Positions 27,186 to 36,800 of a stretch of DNA of 64,000 nt are shown here, piece after piece. Position 1 is the first letter of the stretch; the number at the start of each line of letters is the position of its first letter. Made by a program: the position numbers and the translations under genes. Under the pieces are notes generated by a model. That model was not told the DNA's origin, made no database searches, and saw only the letters and a program-made list of their open reading frames with translations. Origin of the DNA: Mitsuaria chitosanitabida ATCC BAA-476 = NBRC 102408 (GTDB lineage Bacteria; Pseudomonadota; Gammaproteobacteria; Burkholderiales; Burkholderiaceae_C); NCBI RefSeq assembly GCF_001598255.1, contig NZ_BCYP01000001.1, positions 62,001 through 126,000 on the forward strand. Reading direction: 5' to 3'.

Positions 27186-28823
27186 TCAGGGCTTGTCGAC
27201 GGACACGCTGACGAAGTTCTTCGCCGGGTCGGCGCTGACCGACACCACCAGGCCGCCATAGGGCAGCTGCGCCACGGCGTTGCAGGCGTAGGCGCCACCC
27301 GAGGCGCTGGCGCAGTTGTTGACGACGCGGGCGCGGAAGCCGTCGTACGGCGCGTTGTAGGTGACCTTGTCCGTATGACCGTCCGACGCGAAGCTGCGGG
27401 TCACCAGGCCGGTCGCGCTGTCCGCGGCCGTGATGGTGTTGGCGTCCGACACCACCGCGCCCAGGCCGGCGCTGTTGACGGTGAACTGCCAGTAGTTGGC
27501 GACGCGATTGACCGCCGGGAGCGCGAGCTTGTCCTTGCTGACCAAGAGGGTCAGCGAGCCGTCGTCGTCCTGGCCCACCAGCAGCAGCTTGCCCGAGGCG
27601 TTGCGATAGGCGTAGACGCGGGCGTGGTCGTTGCGAGGATCGTTCGTGTAGTCGAAGCCGCCCTTCGCGTTGGGCACCAGCTGGCCCTTGTCGTTGGTGT
27701 CCGCGGTGCAGTCGGTCAGCGTCGTGCAGTTGTGGGACAGGCCGTTCTTGCCATCGGCCGCGAAGACGGTGTCGCCGAATCCGCCGCCCGCCACCGCGTC
27801 GTAGGTCACGGCGTCATAGGTGCCGGCGAGCGCCGACACGTCCAGCTTCTGTTCGGGGAAGGCCACGCCGACCCAGCCCGTCTTGCCGGAGCCGGACATG
27901 AAGACCGCCACGCCGGCGCGCGACACCAGCACGCGCGCCGCGTTGGCGTTGCCGACGGTGTAGTCGCAGGCGGCGTTCCTGGTCAGCGGATAGGTGGTGG
28001 TGCCGTCGTTGACGGTCAGCTTGGTGGCGTCGACGGTCATCACGGTGGACTCGCCGCCCGTCAGGTCGATGACGCGCAGCGCGCCGCTCTTGAAGCCCGG
28101 GCAGTCGCTCGCGGCGGGGGCCAGCAGGGTGCCGATCGTGGCGTTGCTCGTGTCGGAGCCGGTCTTGGTCGTGGTGGAGACCGCGGTGCTGAGGTCCGTC
28201 AGCGTGATGCCCGCGGAGGTGAGCAGGACGCCGAGCTTGTCGAGCACGCCGTCATAGCCGGCGCTGCTGCCCGCGGTGAGCGCGCCGCCGACGATGTCGG
28301 TGACGCTGCCGGTGTCCAGCCCGGCGGCCTTGAGCGAGGCCAGCAGCGCGGTCTGGGCCGCGGTGACGTCGGCGGCGCTGATGGCCGTGCTGGCGCCGAA
28401 GCCGCTGACGAAGGCCTTGGCGTCACCACCGGACAGGCGCGCGATCAGCAGCTCGGACAGTGGCGTGACGTTGGCGGTCGTGGCGGCGTTGCCCGTGCCG
28501 GCGGCCAGCGAGTGCAGCTCGGTCTTGCCGTCGGCGCTGGTGGCGGTGAGCACGCAGGGCAGGGCGCCGTCCGTGATGGTGGCGCTGAAGACGCCGGCCG
28601 CGGAGGCGGTGACGGTGGCGGTGCCTTTGGCGCAGTTCAGCTTCACGACGGCGCTGGCCATCGCCGCGCCGGTGGCGGCGGTGCCGTTGATCACCAGGGA
28701 GGTGGGGGTGACCGGCGCCGGTGTCGTGCTGTCGCTGCCGCCGCCGCAGGCGACGAGCAGGGCGGGCAGGATCAGGGTGGTCGCCAGGGCCGCGGCCTGG
28801 GGCTTGGTGGCAAGGTGCTTCAT
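27186..28823 (-). CDS. Large lipoprotein of unknown function, copy B
   Basis: A 545-residue lipoprotein, lipobox LLVACGGGS near residues 22-30. The layout is the same as copy A at 22828-24501: N-terminal regulatory-like beta domain, helical segment with VTDIVGGALTAGSSAGYD, and a C-terminal beta domain ending in SVSVDKP. Both copies share TELHSLAAGT, NVTPLSELLIA and GLSHNCTTL. The gene is 73 bases from the histidine kinase start and reads the same way. The function is unknown; a surface lipoprotein regulated by the adjacent two-component system is plausible but unproven. Confidence 0.88.
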   Translation of the reverse strand: MKHLATKPQAAALATTLILPALLVACGGGSDSTTPAPVTPTSLVINGTAATGAAMASAVVKLNCAKGTATVTASAAGVFSATITDGALPCVLTATSADGKTELHSLAAGTGNAATTANVTPLSELLIARLSGGDAKAFVSGFGASTAISAADVTAAQTALLASLKAAGLDTGSVTDIVGGALTAGSSAGYDGVLDKLGVLLTSAGITLTDLSTAVSTTTKTGSDTSNATIGTLLAPAASDCPGFKSGALRVIDLTGGESTVMTVDATKLTVNDGTTTYPLTRNAACDYTVGNANAARVLVSRAGVAVFMSGSGKTGWVGVAFPEQKLDVSALAGTYDAVTYDAVAGGGFGDTVFAADGKNGLSHNCTTLTDCTADTNDKGQLVPNAKGGFDYTNDPRNDHARVYAYRNASGKLLLVGQDDDGSLTLLVSKDKLALPAVNRVANYWQFTVNSAGLGAVVSDANTITAADSATGLVTRSFASDGHTDKVTYNAPYDGFRARVVNNCASASGGAYACNAVAQLPYGGLVVSVSADPAKNFVSVSVDKP

Positions 28824-28910
28824 GGGGTCCTCTCTTCTCGGATGTCGTTGTTCTCGGGCCGGGACGATGTCCGGGCCGGATGAATTCTTGAAGTGCGGAC
28901 GGTGACGGGG

Positions 28911-28932
28911 CCATCGGCCGTTTGGCCGATGG
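28911..28932. repeat. Perfect hairpin CCATCGGCC-GTTT-GGCCGATGG
   Basis: A 9-bp perfect inverted repeat with a 4-base loop, 88 bases upstream of lipoprotein copy B and 163 upstream of the divergent PPC-domain gene. It has no T tract, so it is more likely an operator or leader hairpin than a terminator. Confidence 0.5.
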
Positions 28933-29094
28933 GCGGGGCCCGGCCCGAGGATCCGTGATGTCTGACCGCCGGGCTGCCCGCGTGACCGGTGACGCGGGCG
29001 CGCGGTGTCGCCGGATCCGGTGACCCGGATGTGGCGCGGGATCGACGGGCCGGGGCGCCACGGGACCCGGCATGGCGCGTCCTACACTCGCCCG

Positions 29095-29634
29095 ATGCGC
29101 CTCCAAGCCCTTCGACTCGAGCCCGGTGACGATCTGCGACGCGCGCTGGAGGCCCTGTGCGCGCGCGAGGGCGCGTCAGGTTTCGTCGTCGCCGGCATCG
29201 GCAGCCTGACCGACGCGCGGCTGCGCCTGGCGGAGGCGGACGAGGAGACCCCCATCCCGGGCCCCAGCGAGCTGGTGTCGCTGTCGGGATCGCTGTCGCC
29301 GGCGGGCGCGCACCTGCACGCGGTGGTCGCCGACGCGCAAGGCCGCGTCGTCGGCGGCCATGTGCCGGCGGGCTGCGCCGTGCGGACGACCGCGGAGTTG
29401 CTCGTCGCCTGGCTGCCGGCGGGATCGCTGTCGCGTGAGGTCGACGCGCGGACCGGGTTCAAGGAACTGGTCGTGAAGGGCGGGCCCCCGGGCGCCGCGC
29501 CTCGCGCGGACGATCAGGACGCGGATCTCAGTCCAGCGTGCTCCAGACCTGGCCCAGGGCCATGGCCACGAGCGCCGCGACGATCGCCGGTGTCAGCAGG
29601 CTCCGCTTGCGATAGGCCGGACCGTAGACGGTGA
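29095..29634 (+). CDS. PPC/DUF296 domain protein (AT-hook-associated fold)
   Basis: A 179-residue protein whose first 135 residues form a PPC (plants and prokaryotes conserved, DUF296) domain. Supports are RLEPGDDLRRALEALCAREGASGFVVAGIGSL, then SGSLSPAGAHLHAVVADAQGRVVGGHV, with the conserved histidines in AHLHAV and GGH. Bacterial members are small trimeric proteins of unclear function. The tail from about residue 145 is Pro/Arg/Ser-rich, is not part of the fold, and is coded opposite the end of the convergent DUF2007 gene (107-base overlap). The tail looks like read-through past a lost stop. Confidence 0.85.
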   Translation: MRLQALRLEPGDDLRRALEALCAREGASGFVVAGIGSLTDARLRLAEADEETPIPGPSELVSLSGSLSPAGAHLHAVVADAQGRVVGGHVPAGCAVRTTAELLVAWLPAGSLSREVDARTGFKELVVKGGPPGAAPRADDQDADLSPACSRPGPGPWPRAPRRSPVSAGSACDRPDRRR

Positions 29635-30217
29635 GCAACTGCCGGCTCTGCTTCTGCGCCGAGAAGACATACCAGGCGCCGGTGAAGATCGACAGCGAGA
29701 GTGCCGCGCGCAGCACGATGAATGACCCCGGATTGCCCGCGGCCAGCAGCACCATGCTGCCCGGCGTCGCGACGAGGAAGAAGGCCAGCCAGAGCCAGTG
29801 CCCCAGCCGTTGGGCACTCGGGCCGATGACGGACGCATTGAAGATCTGCACCGCCACGCCGAACAGCGGCGTCAGCGCGAAGCTCAGCAGCGCCGCGCGG
29901 TCGATGCTGAAGACCGGCGCGGGCAAGGTGGCGAAGGGCTCGGGCGCGGGATCCTCGCCGGGCAGCACGAGCCGCCCTGCCTCGTAGTCCTCGATCGCCC
30001 GCCGCGCCGAGGCCACCTGCGATTGCGGAACAAGCACCCGCACGCCGCCGAAGGCGACGGTCATCCAGGGTTGCATCTGCGCCATGTTCGCGTCCGCGAC
30101 CTCGGGATCCAAGCCGGCGGAGACGAGGACGTTGCGCAGCACATGGGCCTCCGTGGCCGTGTAGCAGGTGGCGACGCGCACGAAGTCGCCGGCGTATGTG
30201 GAGTCGTGATCGGTCAT
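29528..30217 (-). CDS. DUF2007-type putative signal-transducing membrane protein
   Basis: A 229-residue protein. Residues 10-75 match the DUF2007 putative signal-transducing domain (VRVATCYTATEAHVLRNVLVSAGL, then GVRVLVPQSQVASARRAI). The rest contains four hydrophobic helices (about 105-225). The role of DUF2007 proteins is unknown. GGGGAGGG precedes the ATG at 30217, which is preferred over the upstream in-frame ATG. It overlaps the tail of the PPC gene. Confidence 0.85.
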   Translation of the reverse strand: MTDHDSTYAGDFVRVATCYTATEAHVLRNVLVSAGLDPEVADANMAQMQPWMTVAFGGVRVLVPQSQVASARRAIEDYEAGRLVLPGEDPAPEPFATLPAPVFSIDRAALLSFALTPLFGVAVQIFNASVIGPSAQRLGHWLWLAFFLVATPGSMVLLAAGNPGSFIVLRAALSLSIFTGAWYVFSAQKQSRQLLTVYGPAYRKRSLLTPAIVAALVAMALGQVWSTLD

Positions 30218-30422
30218 GCGAGCCCTCCCCGGGTGGAGGCCCGTAGTCGTCGCGCGGGCCATGTGATTCGACCCCGCGATTCTCACGCCAGGTTGGGGCG
30301 CGTTCCGCGGTGGTCGCCCTCCGGCGCGCGGAGTCTCGTCACGATGGCGGCGCAGGGTGCGCCGGTCGGAGGAGGGGCGGTCACCGGATCGGGCCGGCGC
30401 GCAGGCCGCCTCCGTTGATCGC

Positions 30423-31970
30423 TCAGGCCGCGGCCGTCGCGGCCTTGGGCGCCATCGCCGGGCCGTACTTCATCACGTACTGCTGGTGCGGCGGCAGCTG
30501 CCGCACGGTCTGCTCGATGCGCGCGCGCTGGTCGCCGAGGAAGCCGGCCAGTTCCGCGTCGCCCATCAGGTCCGCCGTCGGGTGGAACTGCTCCGGGGTC
30601 AGGCCTTGCCCCAACATCACCTGCACCCAGGAGTTCTCGGTGAACAGCTCGTTCTGGCCGCGGAACACCCGCGCCGTCTCGCGGAAGAGGTCGATGCGGT
30701 GCCGCAGCGACGGTGGCAGCGCCATCGCGCGCAGGTCCCGCCACATCGGCGAGTCCGCCCGATTCGTCACGTGGTAGTGCAGCGCGATGAAATCGCGGAT
30801 GTGCTCGAGCTCGTCGGCCATCTGCGCGTTGTACTCGGCGATGTCGGGCTCGCGGATCCCGTCCTTGGGGAACATCTGCATCAGCCGGATCGCGCTGCGC
30901 TGGATCAGGTGGATGCTGGTCGACTCCAGCGGCTCCAGGAAGCCGCTGGCCAGGCCCACGCCGACGCAGTTGCGCTTCCAGACCACGTCGCGCTGGCCCG
31001 GCTTGAAGCGGATCACGCGGGGCGCGGTCAGCACCTCGCCGTCGATGTTCCCCAGCAGCGTCGACCGCGCCGTGTCGTCGTCGGTGTAGCGGCTGCTGAA
31101 GACCACGCCGTTGCCGACCCGGTGCTGCAGCGGGATCTGCCACTGCCAGCCCCAGGGATGCGCGATCGAGCGCGTGTAGGGCACAGCCTCGCGCACCGAC
31201 GCGGTCTGCACCGCGATCGCGCTGTCGCAGGGCAGCCAGTGCGACCAGTCCTGGTAGCCGACGCCCAGCGTCTGACCCAGCAGCAGCGAGCGCATGCCCG
31301 TGCAGTCGATGAAGAGGTCGCCCTCGATCTCGGCGCCGTTGTCCAGCCGCAGCGCGCGCAGGTCGCGGTCGGTCGGCGCGGCGCCGGGCTCTCCCTCGTG
31401 CGTGAGCACCTCGGCGATCCTGCCCTCGATGCGCTGCACGCCATGGGCCTCGGCGAGCCGGCGCAGATAGCGCCCGTACAGCGTCGCGTCCATGTGGAAC
31501 GCGTAGTTCATGCCGGCCCGTGGCAGATGCGCGAAGCGGTGCTCCTGCGCGGCGCGCAGCTCCAGGCAGTAGTCGCCGTAGTCGGAGGCGAGCCCGCGCT
31601 CGCGGCCCTTGAGCCAGAAATGCTGGAAGGCGGCGGTCCAGTGGTCCGTGCCGGTCGTGCCGAAGGAATGGATGTAGTCCTCGCCCACGTCGCGCCAGCC
31701 CTCGAAGCGGATGCCCAGCTTGAAGGTCGCCTGCGTCGCGGCCATGAACTCCGGCTCGCTGATGCCCAGCAGGTGATGGAAGGTGAGCAGCGTCGGGATG
31801 GTGGCCTCGCCGACGCCCACGGTGCCGATCTCGTCGGACTCCACCAGGCGGATGTCCAGCAGCCGCCCCAGGGTCCTGGACAGGCAGGCCGCCACCATCC
31901 AGCCGGCCGTGCCGCCACCGGCGATGACGACGCGACGGACCGGGCGGCGGGAGGTCGGGGCTTGGGTCAT
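30423..31970 (-). CDS. Flavin-dependent tryptophan-halogenase family protein
   Basis: A 515-residue member of the tryptophan halogenase family. The FAD motif GGGTAGW is at 18-24, the halogenase signature GWQWQIP at 274-280, the catalytic lysine in ATFKLGI (K84) and the catalytic glutamate in FLEPLES (E346), matching PrnA-type K79/E346. All key residues are therefore present. Members beside TonB receptors, as here, form a sub-group (BrvH-like) whose natural substrates are unknown. Last gene of a four-gene operon: TonB receptor, SapC, cupin, halogenase, with 10 bases to the cupin gene. It is under operator site 2 with carbohydrate genes, so its substrate may be linked to glucan breakdown or the bound polymer. 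Confidence 0.93.
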   Translation of the reverse strand: MTQAPTSRRPVRRVVIAGGGTAGWMVAACLSRTLGRLLDIRLVESDEIGTVGVGEATIPTLLTFHHLLGISEPEFMAATQATFKLGIRFEGWRDVGEDYIHSFGTTGTDHWTAAFQHFWLKGRERGLASDYGDYCLELRAAQEHRFAHLPRAGMNYAFHMDATLYGRYLRRLAEAHGVQRIEGRIAEVLTHEGEPGAAPTDRDLRALRLDNGAEIEGDLFIDCTGMRSLLLGQTLGVGYQDWSHWLPCDSAIAVQTASVREAVPYTRSIAHPWGWQWQIPLQHRVGNGVVFSSRYTDDDTARSTLLGNIDGEVLTAPRVIRFKPGQRDVVWKRNCVGVGLASGFLEPLESTSIHLIQRSAIRLMQMFPKDGIREPDIAEYNAQMADELEHIRDFIALHYHVTNRADSPMWRDLRAMALPPSLRHRIDLFRETARVFRGQNELFTENSWVQVMLGQGLTPEQFHPTADLMGDAELAGFLGDQRARIEQTVRQLPPHQQYVMKYGPAMAPKAATAAA

Positions 31971-31980
31971 GAGAGGCTCC

Positions 31981-32979
31981 TCAGCGCCGCAGGCGCTGGA
32001 TCAGATGGGCGCGCAGATGGCCGGCGCCCTCGGCGCTCAGCGGGGCCAGCGCGTGGCGGGCGTGTTCGGGGATGTGGGCAGCCGTGTCCGCGTCCGCCGC
32101 GAACACGTAATGGTCGAAGGCCCCCTGCCAGGCACGGCGCTGCGCGGGAGGCAGGTCGCGCATCGTCAGCAGCGCCAGCATCAGGGCCAGCACCGGCGAG
32201 TCCATGTGGGCCGGCGACTGCCGCCACCAGTAGTTGATCAGCACGTTGAAGCCGTCCAGCGCCTCGACCGAGTGCCACCACATGCTGGGGATGTAGACCG
32301 CGTCGCCGGGCCCCAGGACCGCCTCCAGCCCGTGCGCCGCCGCCTGCTCGAAGCGCGGGAAGCGCGCCAGGTCCGGCGCCCTCAGGTCGACCAGGCTGAC
32401 GGGTTGGCCGGCGGGCGTGAAGTCCAGCGGGCCGACATAGAGGTTGGGCAGCTGCTCCGGCGGGAACAGCGTGAAGCGCCGATGGCCGGCCATCACGCAG
32501 GCGACGTTGTCCGGCAGGTCGTAATGCGCGGCGATGCGGCTGCGGTTGCCCAGCCACACGCTGACCAGCGCGTCCGGATCGCCCACGTCCAGGTCGTTGT
32601 GCGCGCGAAAGCCCGGCAGGCAGGTGTCGACCGTCGTGGAGCCGACGTAGAAGCAGGGCGGACGCGGCTCGGCGCGCAGCTCGAGCAGCGCCTCCATCAC
32701 CGCGGGCAGGGGCGCGTCCTCGCGGCCGAAGTTGAAGCCGCTGAAATCGTCGTTGTAGAAGAAGCGGCCGTCGATCTCGGGCGCGCCCGTCATGATGGCC
32801 ACCGGCTCGCCGCGCCAGCATTGGCGCAGGTAGTCGACCGCGGCGCGGTCCGAGCGCCGCGAGGCCTGCACCGCGGGCCAGTGCGACACCACGCCGCGCA
32901 GCACCACCGGCTCGGCTGCGGACAGCAGGTCGTCGGGCAGCCGGCCTGGCGTGGCGGCGATCTCGCGGATCGGCTTCAT
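31981..32979 (-). CDS. Cupin-like (cupin_8/JmjC type) oxygenase
   Basis: A 332-residue cupin_8 protein of the JmjC-like Fe(II)/2-oxoglutarate family. The iron ligands are visible as AHYDLPDN (H152, D154) and WWHSVEAL (H236), with PGDAVYIPSMWW before the last histidine. Relatives hydroxylate proteins or small molecules; this gene sits between SapC and halogenase genes in a pattern repeated beside TonB receptors in many gram-negatives. Substrate unknown. It lies 16 bases from the SapC gene and 10 from the halogenase gene, so all three are co-transcribed. Confidence 0.9.
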   Translation of the reverse strand: MKPIREIAATPGRLPDDLLSAAEPVVLRGVVSHWPAVQASRRSDRAAVDYLRQCWRGEPVAIMTGAPEIDGRFFYNDDFSGFNFGREDAPLPAVMEALLELRAEPRPPCFYVGSTTVDTCLPGFRAHNDLDVGDPDALVSVWLGNRSRIAAHYDLPDNVACVMAGHRRFTLFPPEQLPNLYVGPLDFTPAGQPVSLVDLRAPDLARFPRFEQAAAHGLEAVLGPGDAVYIPSMWWHSVEALDGFNVLINYWWRQSPAHMDSPVLALMLALLTMRDLPPAQRRAWQGAFDHYVFAADADTAAHIPEHARHALAPLSAEGAGHLRAHLIQRLRR

Positions 32980-32995
32980 GGTCGGCGCGTCGCGC

Positions 32996-33715
32996 TCACA
33001 GGCCCAGGCGCCGATGCCGCTCGATCAGCGCGCGCAGCTGCGACAGCGAGGCCATCGCCATGTAGATCGGCGCCAGATGGCCGGCCCGCTGCAGCGCGGC
33101 CAGCGCGTCCGCGTCCAGCGCCGCCAGACGCTCCTCGTTGATCGCGTGGAAGCCGGCCAGGCGGGAGACGCCGCGCGCCGACTCGACGTCCATCACGAAG
33201 GACTCCAGCAGCTCGTGCCGCAGCAGCGCGTCGATGAAGGCGGGCAGCGTCTGCATGCCCTCGTGGATCGCGCGCAGCAGCGAGGCCGAGCGCTCCAGGT
33301 ACTCGGTGGGACGGCCCAGCGCGTCGAAGACGGCGGCGTCGTCGTCCTCGGCCAGCCGCACCCGGGGATGCATCAGGTCGACGTGGACCAGCAGCTCGTC
33401 GACGCCCGGGTCGCCGCGCCCGATCATGAAGGGTTGACGCTCGATGGCCCAGGGCAGGTAGTGCGCGTCCCAGACCGTGTCCGGGCCGTCGTGCGCGAGG
33501 AACAGGTTGCTGCCCTCGACCAGACCGAACAGCGCGACCGGATGGAAGCCGCCGTCGCCGTCGGCGCGGAAGACGATGGGGTAGTGCGCCTGCGCGCTGC
33601 GGAACTCGGGCGGGAACAGCGGCGAGGACATCACGCCGTCGCCGTAGGCCGTGCCGCGTCGCGTGACGAGGCGCAGGCCCGCATGGTCGGCGTGATTCAG
33701 GAGGACGGAGCTCAT
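32996..33715 (-). CDS. SapC family protein
   Basis: A 239-residue SapC-type protein, with HYPIVFRADGDGGFHPVALFGLVEGSNLF near residues 44-72 and DALLRHELLESFVMDVE near 162-178. The name comes from an S-layer-associated protein, but members beside TonB receptors and halogenases are of unknown function and lack an obvious signal peptide. It follows the receptor gene by 89 bases and precedes the cupin gene by 16. Confidence 0.9.
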   Translation of the reverse strand: MSSVLLNHADHAGLRLVTRRGTAYGDGVMSSPLFPPEFRSAQAHYPIVFRADGDGGFHPVALFGLVEGSNLFLAHDGPDTVWDAHYLPWAIERQPFMIGRGDPGVDELLVHVDLMHPRVRLAEDDDAAVFDALGRPTEYLERSASLLRAIHEGMQTLPAFIDALLRHELLESFVMDVESARGVSRLAGFHAINEERLAALDADALAALQRAGHLAPIYMAMASLSQLRALIERHRRLGL

Positions 33716-33804
33716 TGACGTCGGAAGGAGGAAGCGGCGCGCGGACCGTGGATGCTACGGGCCGCGCGCCGCGGGCAGGGCCAGGGACTACCCCCGGCGG
33801 CGGG

Positions 33805-36800
33805 TCAGAACTTGTAGCGCAGCCCCAGCATGAAGCGCCGGCCCGTCTGCGTCACCGAGAAGACCTCCTGGCTGGTGCGGCCGTGCTGGCGGATCACCTC
33901 GTCGGTGAGGTTGATCGCCTCGGCCTGGAAGCTCAGCCGCTCGCTGTAGTTGTAGCCCAGGCTGACGTCCACCTGCGTGTAGGGCTCGGTATAGATCGGC
34001 GCCGAGCGGCCCAGCGTGTTGCCGTCGTTCACCGCCGCGAGGAACTTGTCGCGCCAGTTGACCGCGACACGGACGCTGTACTTGGCGTTCTCGAAGAAGC
34101 CCACCAGGTTGGCCGAGTCGCTCAGGCCGATCAGCGCGTACTGCTGGTCGAAGCTCATCGGGTCGTACTTCAGGCCCGACTTCACATGCGTGTAGTTGGC
34201 CGCCACGCCGAAGCCCGAGCGTCCGAACGCGTGCTGCACGTTGAGCTCGTAGCCGTTCAGGCTGTTGGAGCGCGTGTTGGCCGGCACCGTGATCTGGAAG
34301 TTGGCGATCGGGTCGTCCGGCTGGCCGACGATGTTGCCGGTCGCATGGCCGTTGGCCGTGCCCGTCCTGGTCACGCCCGGCTGGCCGTTGAAGTTGTTGA
34401 GGATGTAGTCGCGGATGCAGGTGATGTCGCCGTTGCAGGCGCCGGTCGTCTGCGCCGCCTGGTAGTACTTGCCGCCGATGGGCGTGTGCAAGTTGAACGG
34501 CGTCATGTTCTGCAGCGTCGACCCGATGTAGTTCGCGATGTTCTTGCGGAAGAAGCCCGCCGCGACGTAGCTGGCCGGCGCGTAGTAGTACTCCAGCGAG
34601 AAGTCGATGTTCTTGGCCTTGAGCGGCTTGAGCGCCGGGTTGCCCTGCGCGCCCGTGCCGCCGTTGATGCGGGCCAGGTCGTTGAGCGTCTGTCCGCCCT
34701 GAATCGCGTCCCAGCCCGGACGGCCGAGGGAGGTGCCGTAGCTGGCGCGCAGCTTGAGCTTGTCCGTCAGGTCCGCGTCCCAGTCGATGCTGGGCAGCCA
34801 GTACTTGTAGCTGCCGTCCAGCGTGGTGAAGCCGGGCGTGCCCTTGTTCACCGTGAGCTCGTTGTTGGAGCCCCAGCTGATGCCCGTGGCGATGGGCACC
34901 AGCGCGCTGGACGTCACCTTGGTCTTCTCGTAGCGCAGGCCGACCGTGGCGCTCATCGGGACGCCCAGTTCCCACTCGCGGGTGTACTCGGCGTAGGCGC
35001 TGGAGGACTTCTCGGTGGTGCGGCGATCGGTGTCGAAGACGTTCGACGCCAGGTACTTGTCGGCCGACAGCGGGCTGTTCGGGTCCTTGGCCTTGGCCGC
35101 GGCGGCGGCGGCCGCGGCGAGGTCGCGCACCGCGCCGAAGTTGAAGGTGTAGAAGTTGGTGAACAGGCGCGGGTCGCCGCTGCCCGAGATGTTGCCGAAG
35201 AAGTTGCGCAGGTTCTGCTGCTGCCAGACGCTGTCCGGATAGTCCGCCGCGCTGGTGGCGCCGCCCCAGGTGTCGAGCTGGACGTTGGAGTAGGCCGAGC
35301 GGTTGCGCACCTTGGACAGGCCGACGCCGAAGTCCAGCTTGGACTCGTCGCTGATCTTCCAGCTGCCGCGCAGCTGCTGCTGGTCGACCTGCGACTTCAT
35401 GTAGCTGTTGCGGAAGGACGAGCCGGTGACGAGCTGCTTGGCCGGATCGGCCACGCCGTCGATCATCAGGATGGGCAGCTGCTGGCTGAAGTCCACCGTG
35501 GTGGTGCCGCGGGTGTAGCTGGCCGTGCCGATGACGTTGTTGGTGCCCCAGGGGCTGTCGGCGCCGGAGGTCGCGGTCGAGTGGTGGGCGTCGAACTCGA
35601 AGCGCAGCTTGTCGCTGGCCTTCCAGTCCGCGTTGAAGCCCAGCGACTCGTTCTTGTTCTTCACCGCGAAGTCGGCCCCGCCCATGGCGATGTCGGCCGG
35701 GTTCTTGACGCCGTCGATGGTCTCCCCGTAGAGCAGCGGACCCGACACCGGGCCGTTGGTCCACGAGCTGGTCGACGGGCCGAAGTTGAACCAGGCCGAC
35801 ACGTCGTTGCGACGGGTGTGGATCTTGTTCTGCGACGCGGTGTAGTCGATCGTGGTCGTGAGCGACTTGGTCGGCGCGAACTGGAAGGTCAGCTGGCCGT
35901 TGGTCCGCTCCCGGCTCACGCCGTTCATGTTGTAGTTCAGGTTCTGCGGGACGGAGTAGACATCGTTCGGCCCGGGCCGGTTGGTGATGTTCTGCGAGCC
36001 CGGCTGACCCGCCTGCGGGATCGAGCCCCAGCCGCCCTCGTCGCCCTTGAACGGGAGCCAGCCGCCCGGCACGCCGGCGCTGTTGTAGCCCAGGTCGCGC
36101 TTCTGGAAGCTGCCCGAGACCGCGATGCCGAACTTGCCGTCGCCGAAGGTGGTGCTGTAGATGCCCGAGACCTCGGGGGTGACGCTGTCGCCCTTGAGGT
36201 TGTCCGGCAGGCGCGAGTTGCCCGCGTCGTGCACCGCCTTCACGCCCAGGCTGGCGACGGTCTTGCCGGTGTCCAGCGGACGCGCGGTCTTGATGTTGAT
36301 GGTCGCGCCGATGCCGCCCGTGGGCGTGCTGGCGCGGCTGGTCTTGTAGACCTCCAGGGCCGCGATCGACTCGGACGCCAGGTTGGCGAAGTCGAAGGCG
36401 CGCGAGTTGGACGGACCGGTGTCGGCGATGGTCGAGGCCGGCATCTGGCGGCCGTTGAGCAGCACCAGGTTGAAGTCGGGGCCGACGCCGCGCACGGTGA
36501 CCTTGGAGCCCTCGCCCATCGAGCGGTCGATCGACACGCCCGAGATGCGCTGCATCGATTCCGCGAGGTTGGTGTCGGGGAACTTGCCGATGTCCTCGGC
36601 CACGATGCCGTCGACGACACCGCGCTGCTGACGCTTGAGGTTCAGCGAGGTCGACATCGACTGGCGGATGCCGGTGACGACGACGGTCTCGATCTGCTGG
36701 GTCTGGTCCTTGCGGGCGGCATCGGCCTGCGCCGCGGAGGCGGCGGCCTCGGGCGCGGCGGGCGCCTGCTGGGCCTGCGCGGCGGCCGACAGCGCCAGCA

